DNA from: Phoronis australis
Taxonomy: Eukaryota > Phoronida > Phoronidae
Reading direction: 5' to 3'
Length of the DNA stretch: 64,000 bases
NCBI GenBank assembly: GCA_002633005.1
Contig: NMRA01000141.1
Location: 416,947 to 480,946 of the forward strand
Part shown: positions 1 to 12,179 of the stretch, piece by piece
Position numbering within the stretch: position 1 is the first letter of the stretch
Layout: each line of letters opens with the position of its first letter
Program-made: the position numbers and the translations under genes
Notes under the pieces: generated by a model
The model's input: only the letters and a program-made list of their open reading frames with translations
Databases searched by the model: none
What the model was told of the DNA's origin: nothing

Positions 1-3000
1 GTATCACACAATGACCTGATACATTCTAAAACCTTTTGGGTCTGGATTCGTTCTGTGGCTGAGGGCGGTCACGGAAACTCTTTGATCTAGTTCGAGTGAT
101 GTAGTTGGGCCTCCACTCACATGCTGATGCTGTGGCGAGTTGTGTTCACAATGTTGTTAAGATTCCATATCAGTTCTTGTGATATAGGACATAAGGCAAT
201 AATTATGTTTAAGTTGTGTTTGTGCACTAGTGATTGTGGCAACTCAGCATTTGAACACACTGTGGCTCTTTTCACTTTACCGCCGGACATCAGAGCACTG
301 ATATGACATATTAGTTTGTACAAAAAAAATTGCGTATTGGTGAACGCCACCTACTGGCGCTGTTTGCGTGAGTTCATAATGCCACACTCATGTCCACGGA
401 GCTAAGAAGCTTTTGCTTAAAGTCGCTTTTCTTCAATGTTCTCGATTTTGAGATATTGAATTAACGGTTGTGATAGGCAGAGCTATAATAGAAGTCTTAA
501 TGATGCTGACAATGTAGTCACTTGTCAAAACAAGGTAAATGGTGATATTAAGCACTTTAATGTCTGTCTGCAGAGAGGCTCAATGTCCAACTACAACCAG
601 CACAGAGAGCAGACAACTTACTTATTTCAACTCCCACGAAGAACAATAGAGCACTCAACCACAGTGAAAATTTGCTCACCACATGGGTGACAAACAAGCC
701 AATGAATTTCTACTCAACCAGTGTCTATTTAGGAACTGGGCAAGTGGTCAAGTATATACTTGGTGTGCGGTACTGACTAACACGCTCGAATTTTGAGCAC
801 TCAGATTTGACAACCACCCTTAAATGTTTTGCCACCATGCTTGAAATGTTTTATTGTCTTATCAATAGTAAATATCCACAGCTTTCAGTGGTCTTGTCCT
901 GCCAAATGGTGAATCATTTTTCAATCTGAATCTACCATTTCATTATCGAATTATTCACAAAAACTTTAACAAAAAACGTCGTCTCACCTATGGGACTTAG
1001 CTGAACACTGCGAATAACAGTGTTTCGTAGTTTGTGCTACACTCAGTTTTAATCCTGCTGAGTACATTGTTAGCCTCGCGAGTCCGCCTTAAGAACGAAC
1101 ACGCAATAACCCAAATATAGACATTTTTCTGAATTAGCACCTGAGGCCAACAGGAAAAACTATCGGCATTACCATAGTTACGATAATATTACCTCAACAT
1201 TTCATCAGCATAAAACCCATCATCACAAAGAATCAATTGTGATCAAAACATGTAAATCTATATCGCCTGGACTCTTGCAGTACCGCTTGACAATTTCCAG
1301 GTAAGCCAACCAATTTTCTTAATACTCAAGCACCTATACCATAAGCACTAATAAACAGACTTAAGTGAAACGAATGGATTACAAGCAAAAGATAAAGAAA
1401 ATTGACTCACAATATCTCGGTGGCAGGAGCAGACTTCATGATGTTCTTATAAAGCCAGTCCAATAAGAAACAGACTTCACACTTAACTGTCACAAGGCAT
1501 ATGTATGTACTCCAACCAGCTGAGATCAACAATAACTGTGACCCATTACCTCAGCATAACCTTTGACCCTATCTCTATTGCCTCTGCATCACAGTTAGTT
1601 ATTGTTCATGTTTCAATAAACCCAACACATTTAACTAAGTACAGTAAGGGTTAAAAAACAACAAACAGCACGTACTCATTCATCACTTTGAAAGACAATA
1701 ACATTTATTATAGTTGAGCAGTTAACATGAATTCTTGCCAAATAAATAACCAATAAATAAAAGGGGCTTTGTTGATGAAATAACATTGCAACTCCCTTAG
1801 GAAGTGTTCATAAATTTCATGGTGTTGCAACTCAAAGATCTCCTTACTGGTAAGGGTAATTGTGAAACGACCAGATTGCTAGAAATAGGAATCATTCCCT
1901 AGAAAGGAACGACAGCTGTAAACTGTTGTCAGTGAAAATAAAATAAATTTATTGGGCAAAAACTGAGTCAAGTGCAAAACATCACTAGAGAGGTATCTAA
2001 TAAAATGTTTACATAATGTTCTTCTTGAATTAACCAGAGTACTTCCTTACTTGAGCCATGCACTTGATGTATATATGCTGTAATTACAGCAGCAAGGCTA
2101 CTAAATTATTAAAGGTTCATGCACCACCATACTTAAAGCCACAGCGAACCATGTTTTGGTGTTAAAAGCGTCAACTTCTTTCACAGGTATTTGCTGTTGC
2201 AAAGACATTTCACTGTGTTCTTATCCTCTGTTAGAATTGAAACCAGGTGAAATGAAAGGCCCAGAATTCCAGCCTGATGGCCATATTGTCATGGCAACAC
2301 TAACACAATGCAAGGGTCCAGGTCTAAAATAATAATGACTCATCAGCCGTTTTCATGCCTTTAAAAAACTTATAAGCCGATTAAAGAACAAAATGAGAGC
2401 AATTTTGTAATAATAAGCTTCTTAGATCAAAAGTTGCTTTTTGTCACAAATTTATAGACCTTATTCACACAGTCACCATTTAAGTAGTGAGCGTCTTTAG
2501 GTTTAAAACACAATGCATTTGCAATGCAATATCACGAAGCATGCAAAGAAATCAAACAGCAAGGCAAGTTGCCGACGTGAAAGTTGAATCAGTGCTCTCT
2601 AACTGACACGTGCATTCGAGTAGCTAAGTTTGCGATGTGAAGAAGGAGAAAATGCGCAATGAAAAAGTATCCGGGATTTTGCTAGGTCTGACCTGCTACT
2701 GTCTGTCATCAAAGTCGTTAATGATTCAAACTAACTTGGAGTGCAAATTCCCTCCACTTTTTGTTCGCAGCCCTAATTTTGCAACTTAACTCGACGTTTG
2801 AAAAACATCTGTCTCTGTCAAAGACTCCGTGAAACAATGCCCTAACCAAATGACCTATTTGGATGCGCGGGAACAATTCAGTGCAAATTTCACAACAAAA
2901 TGTGGTACTTATGCTGTTTACGTACTCAACAATTAGTTTTCCATGAAATGAATAGCCTCAAAATAATTCCCGACTCCCTCCGTGCGGGTTTCCATCAGGT

Positions 3001-4920
3001 AATGATGAGTTTGCTCCTCAATATACCTTCTAAGCACAGTCACAAAACAACACGCAGGTGACTTAGTGTTAACTTTCTTTCGGAGGTATGAAACAAAGCC
3101 GGGATTTTGTTTTTACATATTGAGAAGATGTTGTTTGAAAACTGAATTTGTTGCGTTTTGAGTGTGACACACCATATAGGCTGCGTGTAAATTTTAAACC
3201 ACGCGGGGTCGTTTGTAGTGCGCTGTGATGGGCGCTAGCCTGAACTGTGGGCGCTCAGTTGGAATTTCTCAAAAGTAGAGTGTGGTTGTGCCTTTTTGGA
3301 GTGCATTTTACGCTGCTGTCCTGTATTCACACAGTATGAATAACACACCGGTTAAATCGTCCACATGTGTGTGTGCATCAGTACATGTATTTGCGGCTAT
3401 TAAACCGCATTACTGCACAAACAAAATATTTGCTGTCACACTCCTAACAAGGCTAAAAACCGTTCATAGTCCCCCATTTTCTTTCTTTGTTGTAAAGTTA
3501 ACCAATGACTGCCGAGGTTATATCAACCACTGATAAAAGTCTATCACCAAAAGTAGATATTTCTTGTCTGTAGGCTCTCAAGCAGGCTACAGATTACCAT
3601 AGACAGATTTTCTGATTTTTACCCTTAGCCTGATTTCATGAAAGAGGTTAAGCCATCCGCAGACTGATTTTTAACACAAAGTCAAAAGACAATAGAATCT
3701 TCGTAAACAGATCCTTGCGGTATAAGCGCTTTGGTAGCCGACAAAGTAATTTAAACACAATTAATAATGTCAAAGCAAAATTGCTCATCAAACAAAATTA
3801 AATAAATGGTGCGCGGATGCAAATGAAGCTGCTGCGTTGGCTCAAGTCTCACTGTGGTCATGTATTCCACAAATCATTCAGAGACACTAATAACATAGCT
3901 AATAAAAATCTCTCTTCGTTAATGTTTACCAAAACAACCCAATCGAAAGGTTTCATTTTTGTGTTAACAATTTCCTTGAATAGCTAACACATGCACCACC
4001 TGGGCTTTTACTCTAGTCGGCTTCAGAAAGAGAGACGAGGAGAAACGAGTGGTGAAGATAGGAGTTTCGGCTAGTTACAGTGTCACGTGCTTAAATATAC
4101 CTACAATGCATCACAGAGTTTTTTACTCTAGTTGAACGTTGTAATGGGGCAAAACTTTACAGTGCAAAAGAAGTTCAGTGTTACATTCCCTGTGCAGAAA
4201 TCAGAAACAGATAAATAACAAACCGCCCACCCACTAGGGCACTATAGGATAAGAATTAGTTGCACTGAGCTGAAAACTCAATCATCTTGCTTGACTAACT
4301 TTTTAAGCAGGCAAAACAAGCCAAGAATGATTAGATGAAAAATCAATAGGTTTGTAAATAAATATCAATTCACTTCACTAGCAATGGATGGGTTGCCATT
4401 ACTTATTGAAACTGGTAAACAGCAAGGAAAATAATGACTCAAAGAAAGCAATTAAGGAGAAGTTTGCAATATTCTTGAAAACAGTTACATTCGAGTACAT
4501 TTGGCTGCTTGAGAGCATGACTCACAAAATAATTCCCATATATTTTTTTTAATATACACAGTTTGCAAAAAATGACAATTTGCTAAGAAAGGCGATATAC
4601 ACAAGACTACAGAGAAAAATACAAGAGCATTCTGAAGAGTAACACTTGGCAAAATCGAATGAAAGTTTAAAGGTGAGGTAGACAATGAAACCAAGACGAC
4701 TAACAACCATAACCCCCAGGCCTTATTACACAAATGCACACAGAATGAAAAATCATTAAAAGTGTATTGAGGAATTAGGCAATAGGAGACAATCATCAAA
4801 CAAGAAAAAATTCTCAAATAATTCAAGAACCTAAATCGTAACAAGAAACCAATAACGTACGGCAGATAGCCCTCCAGGAGATCTATAGTTGCTTTTAAAC
4901 GAGAGACAGCCAATGGAGCA
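1..4920. other. No gene seen
   Basis: AT-rich sequence with only short frames on either strand, none with a recognisable domain or splice-consistent exon series. No long tandem repeat. Frames such as 3282-3533 (+) and 4485-4913 (-) lack any family pattern. Confidence 0.5.
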
Positions 4921-4924
4921 ACTC

Positions 4925-5050
4925 ACACGGAACAGTTGATTGGGTACAAGTGTGTGCATAAACATGACTGACACGGCACAGGCTGACACGGCAGCGGCCA
5001 TTTTTGACACCCGTTTGGTAGTTAGAAAGAGTTGCACTCAATCAGCTGCT
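4925..5050 (+). repeat. Inverted relative of the Penelope-remnant flank
   Basis: This + strand stretch (GGAACAGTTGATTGGG ... AAACATGACTGACACGGCAC ... GAGTTGCACTCAATCAG) matches the - strand of about 5640-5510. Both share the ATGACTGACAC start and the SCTxS coding-like end. The two copies lie head to head with about 450 bases between them. Confidence 0.55.
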
Positions 5051-5224
5051 ACAGTTTCAATTACATGTTTAAATACAACAGAGGCAGGGTGGAAAGGAAT
5101 CATCAAAAGATTTCTATCCTATCAAGATGGTTTAGGGGGGGGGTTGCACTGTTTAGTGTAAATGGCCTCTTTGATCTTGCGGGAATGCCAATGTTCCCCC
5201 CTGGTAAGAACTAGAAAGTACTGT

Positions 5225-5590
5225 AGATATTGATAGTGTGGTTAGATAAAACTAAGTGGTCACCGATAGCAAGGTTTATCCATTTTTTGTGTTCAGCTAA
5301 GTGAGTGTCGAGAGCACATATAGTCACACCGATGTATGCGTGAGAACGATCCTCGGGTCACGTTGGATTTGATAAACAACACACGACTGCTTCTCAAGCG
5401 GGGTGACATCCCGAGGTTTAACGAGCTGACTGCGATGAGTGTTGATGGATTTAAAATAAGTGTTGACTTGCATGACGTCTAAAAGCGTGATGTAGTTTGT
5501 CAAATAATGAGTAACTGATTCAGTGCAACTCGCTCTGCCTATCAAACCAGTGCGGATGCTCGGTATCACTTGCTCTGTGTCAGTCATGTT
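5225..5590 (-). pseudogene. Penelope-like element GIY-YIG endonuclease remnant
   Basis: The - strand frame from 5587 contains HRSQLVKPRDVTPLEKQSCV followed by VYQI, the lead-in to the GIY-YIG nuclease in Penelope-like retroelements. After a frameshift near 5340 the next frame reads AYIGVTICALDTHLAEHKKW, matching the family's YIGxTxRxLxxRLxEHK pattern with some substitutions (the Arg positions are lost). No reverse transcriptase is present, so this is an isolated, inactive C-terminal piece. Confidence 0.65.
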
Positions 5591-5978
5591 TTAACATACA
5601 CACTTTTACTGGATCAGCTGTTCCATGTTAGCTACGACATGTCAGCTGTCTCCCATGTAAAGGGGGGTTTACTAAACCTTAACTGAGGTAAGTAACCACA
5701 GGTGGCCGAGTCCAATAGACTAGATTTAAAGGTGGAACTAATTATCAGCTGCAGGCTTGCACGACTTGCCCCCCACACCCCCACATGCCCTGTCAAGGCA
5801 AAAAACATGATCACATGACCCAATTAATAGCACATTGGTATAAAGTCAAAAATCAAAAATCAAATTCTACATGTCTTCGACTTTCAGAATAAATATTTTT
5901 ATACCACAATATCATCCTCGATTTTTAGCCAGTTCAACCGTGTAATAACCCATTTAGTTATCTCACGAGTGAGATAAC

Positions 5979-6066
5979 ATTTTGGCGGAAATCGAGGCCT
6001 GGTTTCGACCCCGGTCCGCAAGAGTTTCCAGTCGTCGACTTAACTACTGCACCACTCAGCGGCTGA
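5979..6066 (-). repeat. tRNA-derived SINE-like sequence
   Basis: On the - strand GCCGCTGAGTGGTGCAGTAG resembles a Pol III A box, and GGGTCGAAACC about 40 bases later resembles a B box, as in tRNA heads of SINEs. A full cloverleaf cannot be drawn, so this is a relic, not a tRNA gene. Confidence 0.45.
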
Positions 6067-6593
6067 TGTCATCGAACGTGAAAACAGAATACTTAGATAA
6101 GTACGCGCAACAATCGCATGTTCAACCAGGCATTGTACCGACATTTATATGCTATGAAAAATAAGACGCATAATTTCCATAAAAATGATATTTTAATTCA
6201 GTGAAATTTATCTCTCATATTCTCTCACTTGTAAATCACCAATCTCCAATTTGAATGCGGGTATCGTGTCGTCAGGATCCTTCAACTTGAGCATTATACT
6301 CAGTTACCAGTGGTAACCTACTTTAGCAGACGATATTTTCTCGGTTGAAGCTTTAAGCGTGATAAAATGTGTAGTAAGCTATAATAGTTGCTAAGCCTCA
6401 ATTTACAGATTCACTTTCCTTCCGTTTTGTTTAAATTTTCAATTGTTTTTGAGTAAAAGCATTATTTGACAAAAATAGCTTGGCTTTTCCAAAAGGTCAC
6501 GACCTCTGACCCCGGGCCTGACATAGAAAGTAGTTACAAAGCCGAGGCGAGTCGAGAAATGTAGATCGATTCATCGCAATTTTTCTCGTTCAG

Positions 6594-6765
6594 TATGTGG
6601 TATAAATAGATTATGTCATGTTCTCAGTCGCTATCCCCATTATCTAGAGCCCTCGAGGATTTTGGAGAATTATCGCCATCAGGACATTCTCCAAAATCCA
6701 CTCGGGGTCTAGAACACGGGGATTACGACTGAGAACATGTAATAATCTATACATATTTATATTTT
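6594..6765. mobile_element. Foldback/MITE with arms of about 80 bp
   Basis: Left arm 6594-6675 and right arm 6686-6765 are near-perfect reverse complements (for example CATGTTCTCAGTCG against CGACTGAGAACATG, and GGATTTTGGAGAAT against ATTCTCCAAAATCC) around a loop of about 11-14 bases. The whole would fold as one long hairpin. No coding content. Confidence 0.75.
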
Positions 6766-6769
6766 ACTG

Positions 6770-8110
6770 AGTTAAATGTCTATAGTTTAATGAGTGAATG
6801 TTAGGCTAAATATCAAGACTTGCTGATATGGTAAGTTCCGTACCCGTTAGGGTTAATGCCCTGGGCGGATAAATTGGCAAACCCAAAAAATCAGGGTTGG
6901 GTGGTTAACCGAACATGGGTGCTTATTACGCCCTGGGCGGTTAATCTTACCTCATGATCAGAGTACCACACAACACATGTACTCGGAACGCGTAGAACTT
7001 TGCAAAGAGCTTTCATCAAGATGCCAAATGTCGCTAAAAGTGTCATAACAGCAGACAAACCCAAGAAATGTTCAGTTGCCCACAGATTAGTCAATCACAA
7101 TTAAATTTTATACAAAATTGGTGAGTAATAACCCTGTGCCGATCTTATTAGAGCTGTAGTGCGCAGACGACCAAAAACAATAACTTGGATTGCAACTATT
7201 CTCACGCGATGACACTTTAGAAGTGCGCGTATGCGAGCTTCACGTGTTGCAGAGGTCACAGCAGACAACAAATTTATGGTGCTTAAGCTGTCAAAATCCC
7301 TGAGTCAAAGACAAGTTTTAAAAATTAATGATGTAATAAAAGTTTGAAAAACAAATTCAGGTGTTTTTTGTGTTTGGGATGTTTATGTTGGAGATTAGAT
7401 TAGACTCCGTGACTCATTTTCAAGGTATCTTTCTGCGGCTAGCTGTTTTATCTCGTTGCCCACTTCCAATTGCGTGAAACATGCCACGCAAAGAAGATGA
7501 GAATCGGGGGTAAGCAGACATGAGCCAGTCCTCAATTAAAAGTTACTGCAAAGGCATTACTCAAAAACAAGCATTTGTTTTTTAAGATTTTATTTTAAAA
7601 TTACTAACACTATGACTGGGGATGAGTCTAGTGAGCGCGTACAGTAGAGTCCGAGGAAAAAATTACCAGTTCGTACACGTATCTGCGTTGGTAAAAAAAC
7701 AATACATAGATGTAGCCCTAATTCTTCAGGTAACCGGCATCCGTGGTTTGCGCGGCTATACGACTAAATTAGTGAAGAGCTTCAACCAGTAACGCGTTCT
7801 TTCCGAGTCAGTGTTTTACAACCGAAACTCCGCGCTTGGCATAACGAACTGAAGGTCGCATTGGTGACCTGAAATTTGGAAATGTGAGCCGAGATTATAG
7901 ACGTCTTGTACCTGCCAACGGGAAATTCCAACTTATGCGAGCCGTTTTTTTTTGGGGGTAGGGTAAAATAGATGGGCCTACCTGGCAAACATAAAGCAAC
8001 TCAAAGAACATTTATTTTACACGCAATATGTACAGATTATCCTATTATAATATCACCGGCACTGGTCGGTCCCGCTGTTTGCGCACAATATGCGCTGTTA
8101 AATCCACCTG
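6770..8110. other. Non-coding stretch, nothing recognised
   Basis: No supported exon or repeat. The duplicated word GCCCTGGGCGG(A/T)TAA (6858 and 6930) is the only local repetition noticed. Confidence 0.4.
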
Positions 8111-8119
8111 TTAACTGCA

Positions 8120-8470
8120 ATATTAATTGGGGCTGTTAAATTCCAGCCAGGAGGCCAGGGAAGTTAAGCCTTCATACCCCAACTCCTCAAACCATCCATA
8201 GGGGTAGGCCCCTTACACAACTGATTAGATCCATTCTGGCATTTATGCTTGAAGGGTCAGCTCTCTTATGGTTGATAATTGCTCTAATCTAAGTATCTAA
8301 CCTCACTGGGCTGTGCTGTTACAAATAAAAGTTAAGTTGTAAAATATCTGAACATAAACCAATAACGTTTCTTAATTCCCGTTCAAATGCTGATCATGTT
8401 TTATTTTTTAAATCACTAAAATTGCTCAAATACAACTGAATTTAAGACAATCTATTCTGTCCGAATGTAC
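8120..8470 (+). repeat. Dispersed repeat copy, related to 54720-55035
   Basis: It shares many stretches with 54720-55035: ACTGATTA, GATTGCTCTAATCT, AAATGCTGATCATGTT and AAGACAATCTATTCTGTCC. Parts are also found inverted near 20000-20170 (the GACGTGTCG ... GGGGAGTTGC block and the CAGGCGGATTTAACAG block). It is a non-coding interspersed family with at least three copies here. Confidence 0.65.
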
Positions 8471-8471
8471 C

Positions 8472-8942
8472 AAAAAACTGGGTTTCATACGGACCGCAAC
8501 TCCCCAAACCATCGACGTGTCGGCGTTAGTATGAAAGACCCTACAGACTACATGTCTGAACACACACTCAGCTAATCACACTATATATGTCTGAACACAC
8601 ACTTAGCTAATCACAGAGCACTAATGTCTGAACACAAACTCAGCTTATCACACTATATATGTCTGAACACACACTTAGCTAATCACAGACTATTAGTCTG
8701 AACACACACTCAGCTAATCACAGACTACATGTCTGAACACACACTTAGCTAATCACACTATATATGTCTGAACACACACTTAGCTAATCACAGAGCACTA
8801 ATGTCTGAACACACACTCAGCTAATCACGGACTACATGTTTGAACACACACTCAGCTAATCACAGACTATTAGTCTGAACACACACTCAGCTAATCACAG
8901 AACACTAATGTCTGAACACAACATTTAGCATCTCTATCGATT
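8472..8942. repeat. Segment with 36-bp minisatellite, first of two copies around an N
   Basis: A shared flank (AAAAAACTGGGTTTCATACG...) is followed by about ten units of roughly 36 bp, core TGTCTGAACACACACTCAG and CTAATCACAG, from 8544 to about 8929. Units fall into subtypes by their last bases (ACTATAT, GAGCACTA, GACTAC, GACTATTA). The copy ends in TCTCTATCGATT just before the N at 8943. Confidence 0.9.
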
Positions 8943-8943
8943 N

Positions 8944-9237
8944 AAAAAACTGGGTTTCATACGGACCGCAACTCCCCAAACCATCGACGTGTCGGCGTTA
9001 GTATGAAAGACCCTACAGACTACATGTCTGAACACACACTCAGCTAATCACAGAGCACTAATGTCTGAACACACACTCAGCTTATCACACTATACATGTC
9101 TGAACACACACTCAGCTAATCACGGACTACATGTTTGAACACACACTCAGCTAATCACAGACTATTAGTCTGAACACACACTCAGCTAATCACAGAACAC
9201 TAATGTCTGAACACAACATTTAGCATCTCTATCGATT
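8944..9237. repeat. Second copy of the minisatellite segment, with five fewer units
   Basis: It starts with the same flank directly after the N at 8943 and ends at the same TCTCTATCGATT, but has about five full units instead of ten. The last units are the same subtypes in the same order as in the first copy. It looks like the other allele of the same locus. Confidence 0.9.
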
Positions 9238-9479
9238 AATAACCTACAAATCAAATACCCCTCAACTCACCCACTCATGATCAAAAGAGTGTCTTTAAAC
9301 TTGAAGCGTATGCCACTTAATTACAGAGCTTTTTAAGCAAGTTGTTATCTTAAATGTAATTTGATCACTCCAGTTTCATTGTTAATCTATCATGACCTAT
9401 AATTCCCAAGGGTCAATGACCATTACAATAACAATTGCGCAACAAATTCCATATAACACAGCCTCCCATCTATGATTGA

Positions 9480-9623
9480 CAACACACCTGTTGGAAATTA
9501 ATAGCTAATCAATAGCACCAAGCTATAACCTGAAAATTTGTGTTCAAACGACACACCTGTTGTAAATTAATAGGTAATCAATAGCACCAAGCAATAACCT
9601 GAAAATTTGTGTTCAAACAACAC
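9480..9623 (+). repeat. 72-bp tandem duplication
   Basis: Two adjacent units beginning ACACACCTGTTG, each running AAATTAATAG.TAATCAATAG, CACCAAGC.ATAACC and TGAAAATTTGTGTTCAAAC, differing at only a few bases. Confidence 0.85.
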
Positions 9624-9639
9624 TTATGAGATGTTAAAT

Positions 9640-10900
9640 GGGAAGACATTTAGAAATTTAACAGTCTAATCTTAATTGTTATCAAAGTACTTTGAAAATA
9701 TCATCAAAGTAGTTCACTATTATTCCAGAATACTGCCGATGAGAAACAGCTGTTACTCAACAATATGCATAATAAATAGACACCTTACAAGGCAATTCAA
9801 ATAGCAATTCCCCGCATGGATATACCTAATGAGCCTCAAACGCCAAAAAACCAAGTCAACAGACATGAAAATTACGTCACTCACTTTTTTGCAGTCACAT
9901 TAGTAGCGTGGTTTTCAAAAGCTTTGTTTCATGTTGGCATAGCCAAAGAACTTGTTGTTAAACAATTATCAAATCTGTTGGTTTATTTAAGGGCAGATGT
10001 AGCCAGCTATGTTGTTAGTCTCACAAAGTTGAGAATTCAGAATGATCTAGCAAAGAGACTTTTCGCACACCTTAGTTGTTAGGAAAAGTCGCGATCAATC
10101 TTCCCTCAAATGCTGATGGGTAAATCACAATCAAGGTCTGTATTTGAGAGTTGACTGTGTTACGTGCTAAAATAAATTTTTTGGACACTTACCCAATGTC
10201 AACTGAATCTGATATGCAAAGAGTTATTTAGTTGTGCAAAAAAGAATCATCAAAATTGGACAGTGTTTGAGAAATTTATGCATATTTTTGTCTATGAATT
10301 TCATGCATTTTTAACGTTATGAGTGGCCATTTTAAAAATTCCAGTTTTCAACTGTCAACAATAGAAAAGAAATTAATTTTATTGAGTGACCAATTGCTTT
10401 GATATGGCTAGGAATAACTTGAGTCACTTTCAGAATCACTTAGATGAAGTTGCGCTCAATCATTGAGAAGTAGTAGGGTTTATCCTAAAACAGGAACTTA
10501 TTACGAAATTTGTACATTCTGTGTTTCTAACCCTCACCTGCTAAAAAGAAGGTTAAAAACTAAAGTTTACTCTCTGTAATAAAAAGAGTAGCAGTATGTG
10601 TTAGCTTAGGCAACACGGCAAATTATTCAATATCTAAACGAACCGAAAGTTTGGATATTTACTGGGTTCTGCTATCTTGAAAACGGGCCAAAAAGGCTAA
10701 CAAAATGTAGTGTACATACCCCCTAGTGAAATTCAGTGACACAAATGGTGGCAGCAAATAAAATTACCTTTTAAATAACAACATGGTCCTTATTATCATC
10801 AAAGAAAAGTAAGTGGCCATACAACTTAATGTTACCATGTGATGCAGAAACAGTGATGTAGTGTGCATACCCCTTTTTGTAGTGTACGTACTACCATGTT
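9640..10900. other. Non-coding stretch before the 11-kb minisatellite
   Basis: An 88-codon frame at 9816-10082 (+) has no recognisable family signature and no splice context. Scattered GTAGTGTACATACCCC words begin at 10708. Confidence 0.4.
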
Positions 10901-11025
10901 TACAAATACCATGAAATTAAAATATTACTTGGTAAGTGAGCAACATTGGTCAGAGACAATTTCCTTCCTTGCAAGTGATAGGTTAAAAGGGTGTTTATAA
11001 CAAATACATTAGTTTTGAGTGAAAT

Positions 11026-11312
11026 ATTAGCATTTGTGTAGTGTACATGTCCCTATATTGTAAACCATGCCATATTAGCATTTGTGTAGTGTACATACCC
11101 CTATATTGTAAACCATGCCATATTAGCATTTGTGTAGTGTACATACCCCTGTATTGTAAGCCATGCCATATTAGCATTTGTGTAGTGTACATACCCCTGT
11201 ATTGTAAACCATGCCATATTAGCATTTGTGTAGTGTACATACCCCTGTATTGTAAACCATGCCATATTAGCATTTGTGTAGTGTACATACCCCTATATTG
11301 TAAACCATGCCA
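11026..11312. repeat. 48-bp minisatellite, six copies
   Basis: Unit TATTAGCATTTGTGTAGTGT then ACATACCCCTATATTGTAAA then CCATGCCA, six nearly identical copies. Because 48 is a multiple of three, both strands look open (115 and 97 codons) with a 16-residue period; this is a length artefact, not evidence of a gene. A degenerate single unit recurs at about 11588-11635 inside a larger duplication of the flanks (10915-11040 resembles 11480-11605). Confidence 0.95.
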
Positions 11313-11869
11313 ATTTTCAAAGAATTACAGATATGCACATGAATGCCGTACTTTTCATTTTTTCTCTTTGAATAGATTTAGTAAATAAACTAACTCTCAG
11401 TAATTTCTTAGTATTTAGTTACAAAGCTGGCATGTCATTGAAAGGTAGTGTTTGGGGACCCCATGTTAACAAATGCTATGTTAACAAATATTATATGGTA
11501 AGTAAGCAACATTGGTCACGGACAGTTTCATCCCTTAAAATGTTAGGTTAAAAGGGTGTTTACTACAAATACATTTGTGTTGAGCGAAATATTAGCATTT
11601 GTGTAGTGTACCTTCCCCTATATTTTAACATGTGCATGTTTTGAAAGAATGGCAGACAGATATGCACATGTATGCTGTACTATTTATTTGTTACCTTTAA
11701 ATAGATTTGGTAAATGAACTAACTCTCAGTAGATTCTCAGTACTTTTATAAAACTGACATGCCATTGAAATGTAGTGCAAGTACCCCTGTGTAGTGTACA
11801 GACCTTCAACCTCTGTGTTATAAAATATTGACCACAAGTACCTATTATTTAAAATGCATCGTTTGCACA

Positions 11870-12160
11870 AACTCCGTCTCCCCCGCCCCACTACAGACCT
11901 TCGTTGCCCCCGTTTCGGCACTGCCTTGGTCCCAGGTATTGCACTGGCCCCCTGTTTGGATTTGAGGTGTTCTAATTTTTTCTCGCGGGCCGTTTTTTCG
12001 CAAACGTGGAGGGAGAGTGACCAGTTTTGTATTGGCCTTGGTGACGTCAGTCGGTCAGCTCTGGGTGACGTCACTCTGTCGGTGTAATTTCACTCCCTCC
12101 AGCTTCGGTCGCGTATATAATTCATCGGGCCTGTTGCCGCCAACATTAATGATGCCTCAC
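11870..12160 (+). promoter_or_regulatory. CpG-rich candidate Pol II promoter
   Basis: In a GC- and CpG-rich island there are an inverted CCAAT box (ATTGG, 12031-12035), two full CRE sites TGACGTCA (12042-12049 and 12066-12073, 24 bases apart) and TATATAA (12114-12120), in promoter order for + strand transcription. A GC box (GGGGCGGGG on the - strand) lies near 11885. No gene is attached with certainty; a far 5' exon of the GALNT11-like gene or an unannotated transcript are both possible. Confidence 0.4.
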
Positions 12161-12179
12161 TATAAAATTCTTACTCTTC

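Noticed and set aside
4485-4913. 142-codon hydrophobic - strand frame
   Set aside because: AT-rich sequence commonly gives hydrophobic random frames; no domain, splice partner or codon pattern supports it.
8544-9226. Regular 36-bp repeats resembling a CRISPR array
   Set aside because: The units are contiguous variants with no unique spacers, no cas genes are present, and the surroundings are clearly animal DNA.
9816-10082. 88-codon + strand frame starting MDIPNEPQTP
   Set aside because: No recognisable family, no good splice or poly(A) context, and of a length expected by chance in this window.
11041-11388. 115-codon frame (and a 97-codon frame on the other strand) with a 16-residue repeat
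   Set aside because: It is produced by a 48-bp minisatellite whose unit is a multiple of three; both strands are open at once and no start context, splice sites or family match exist.
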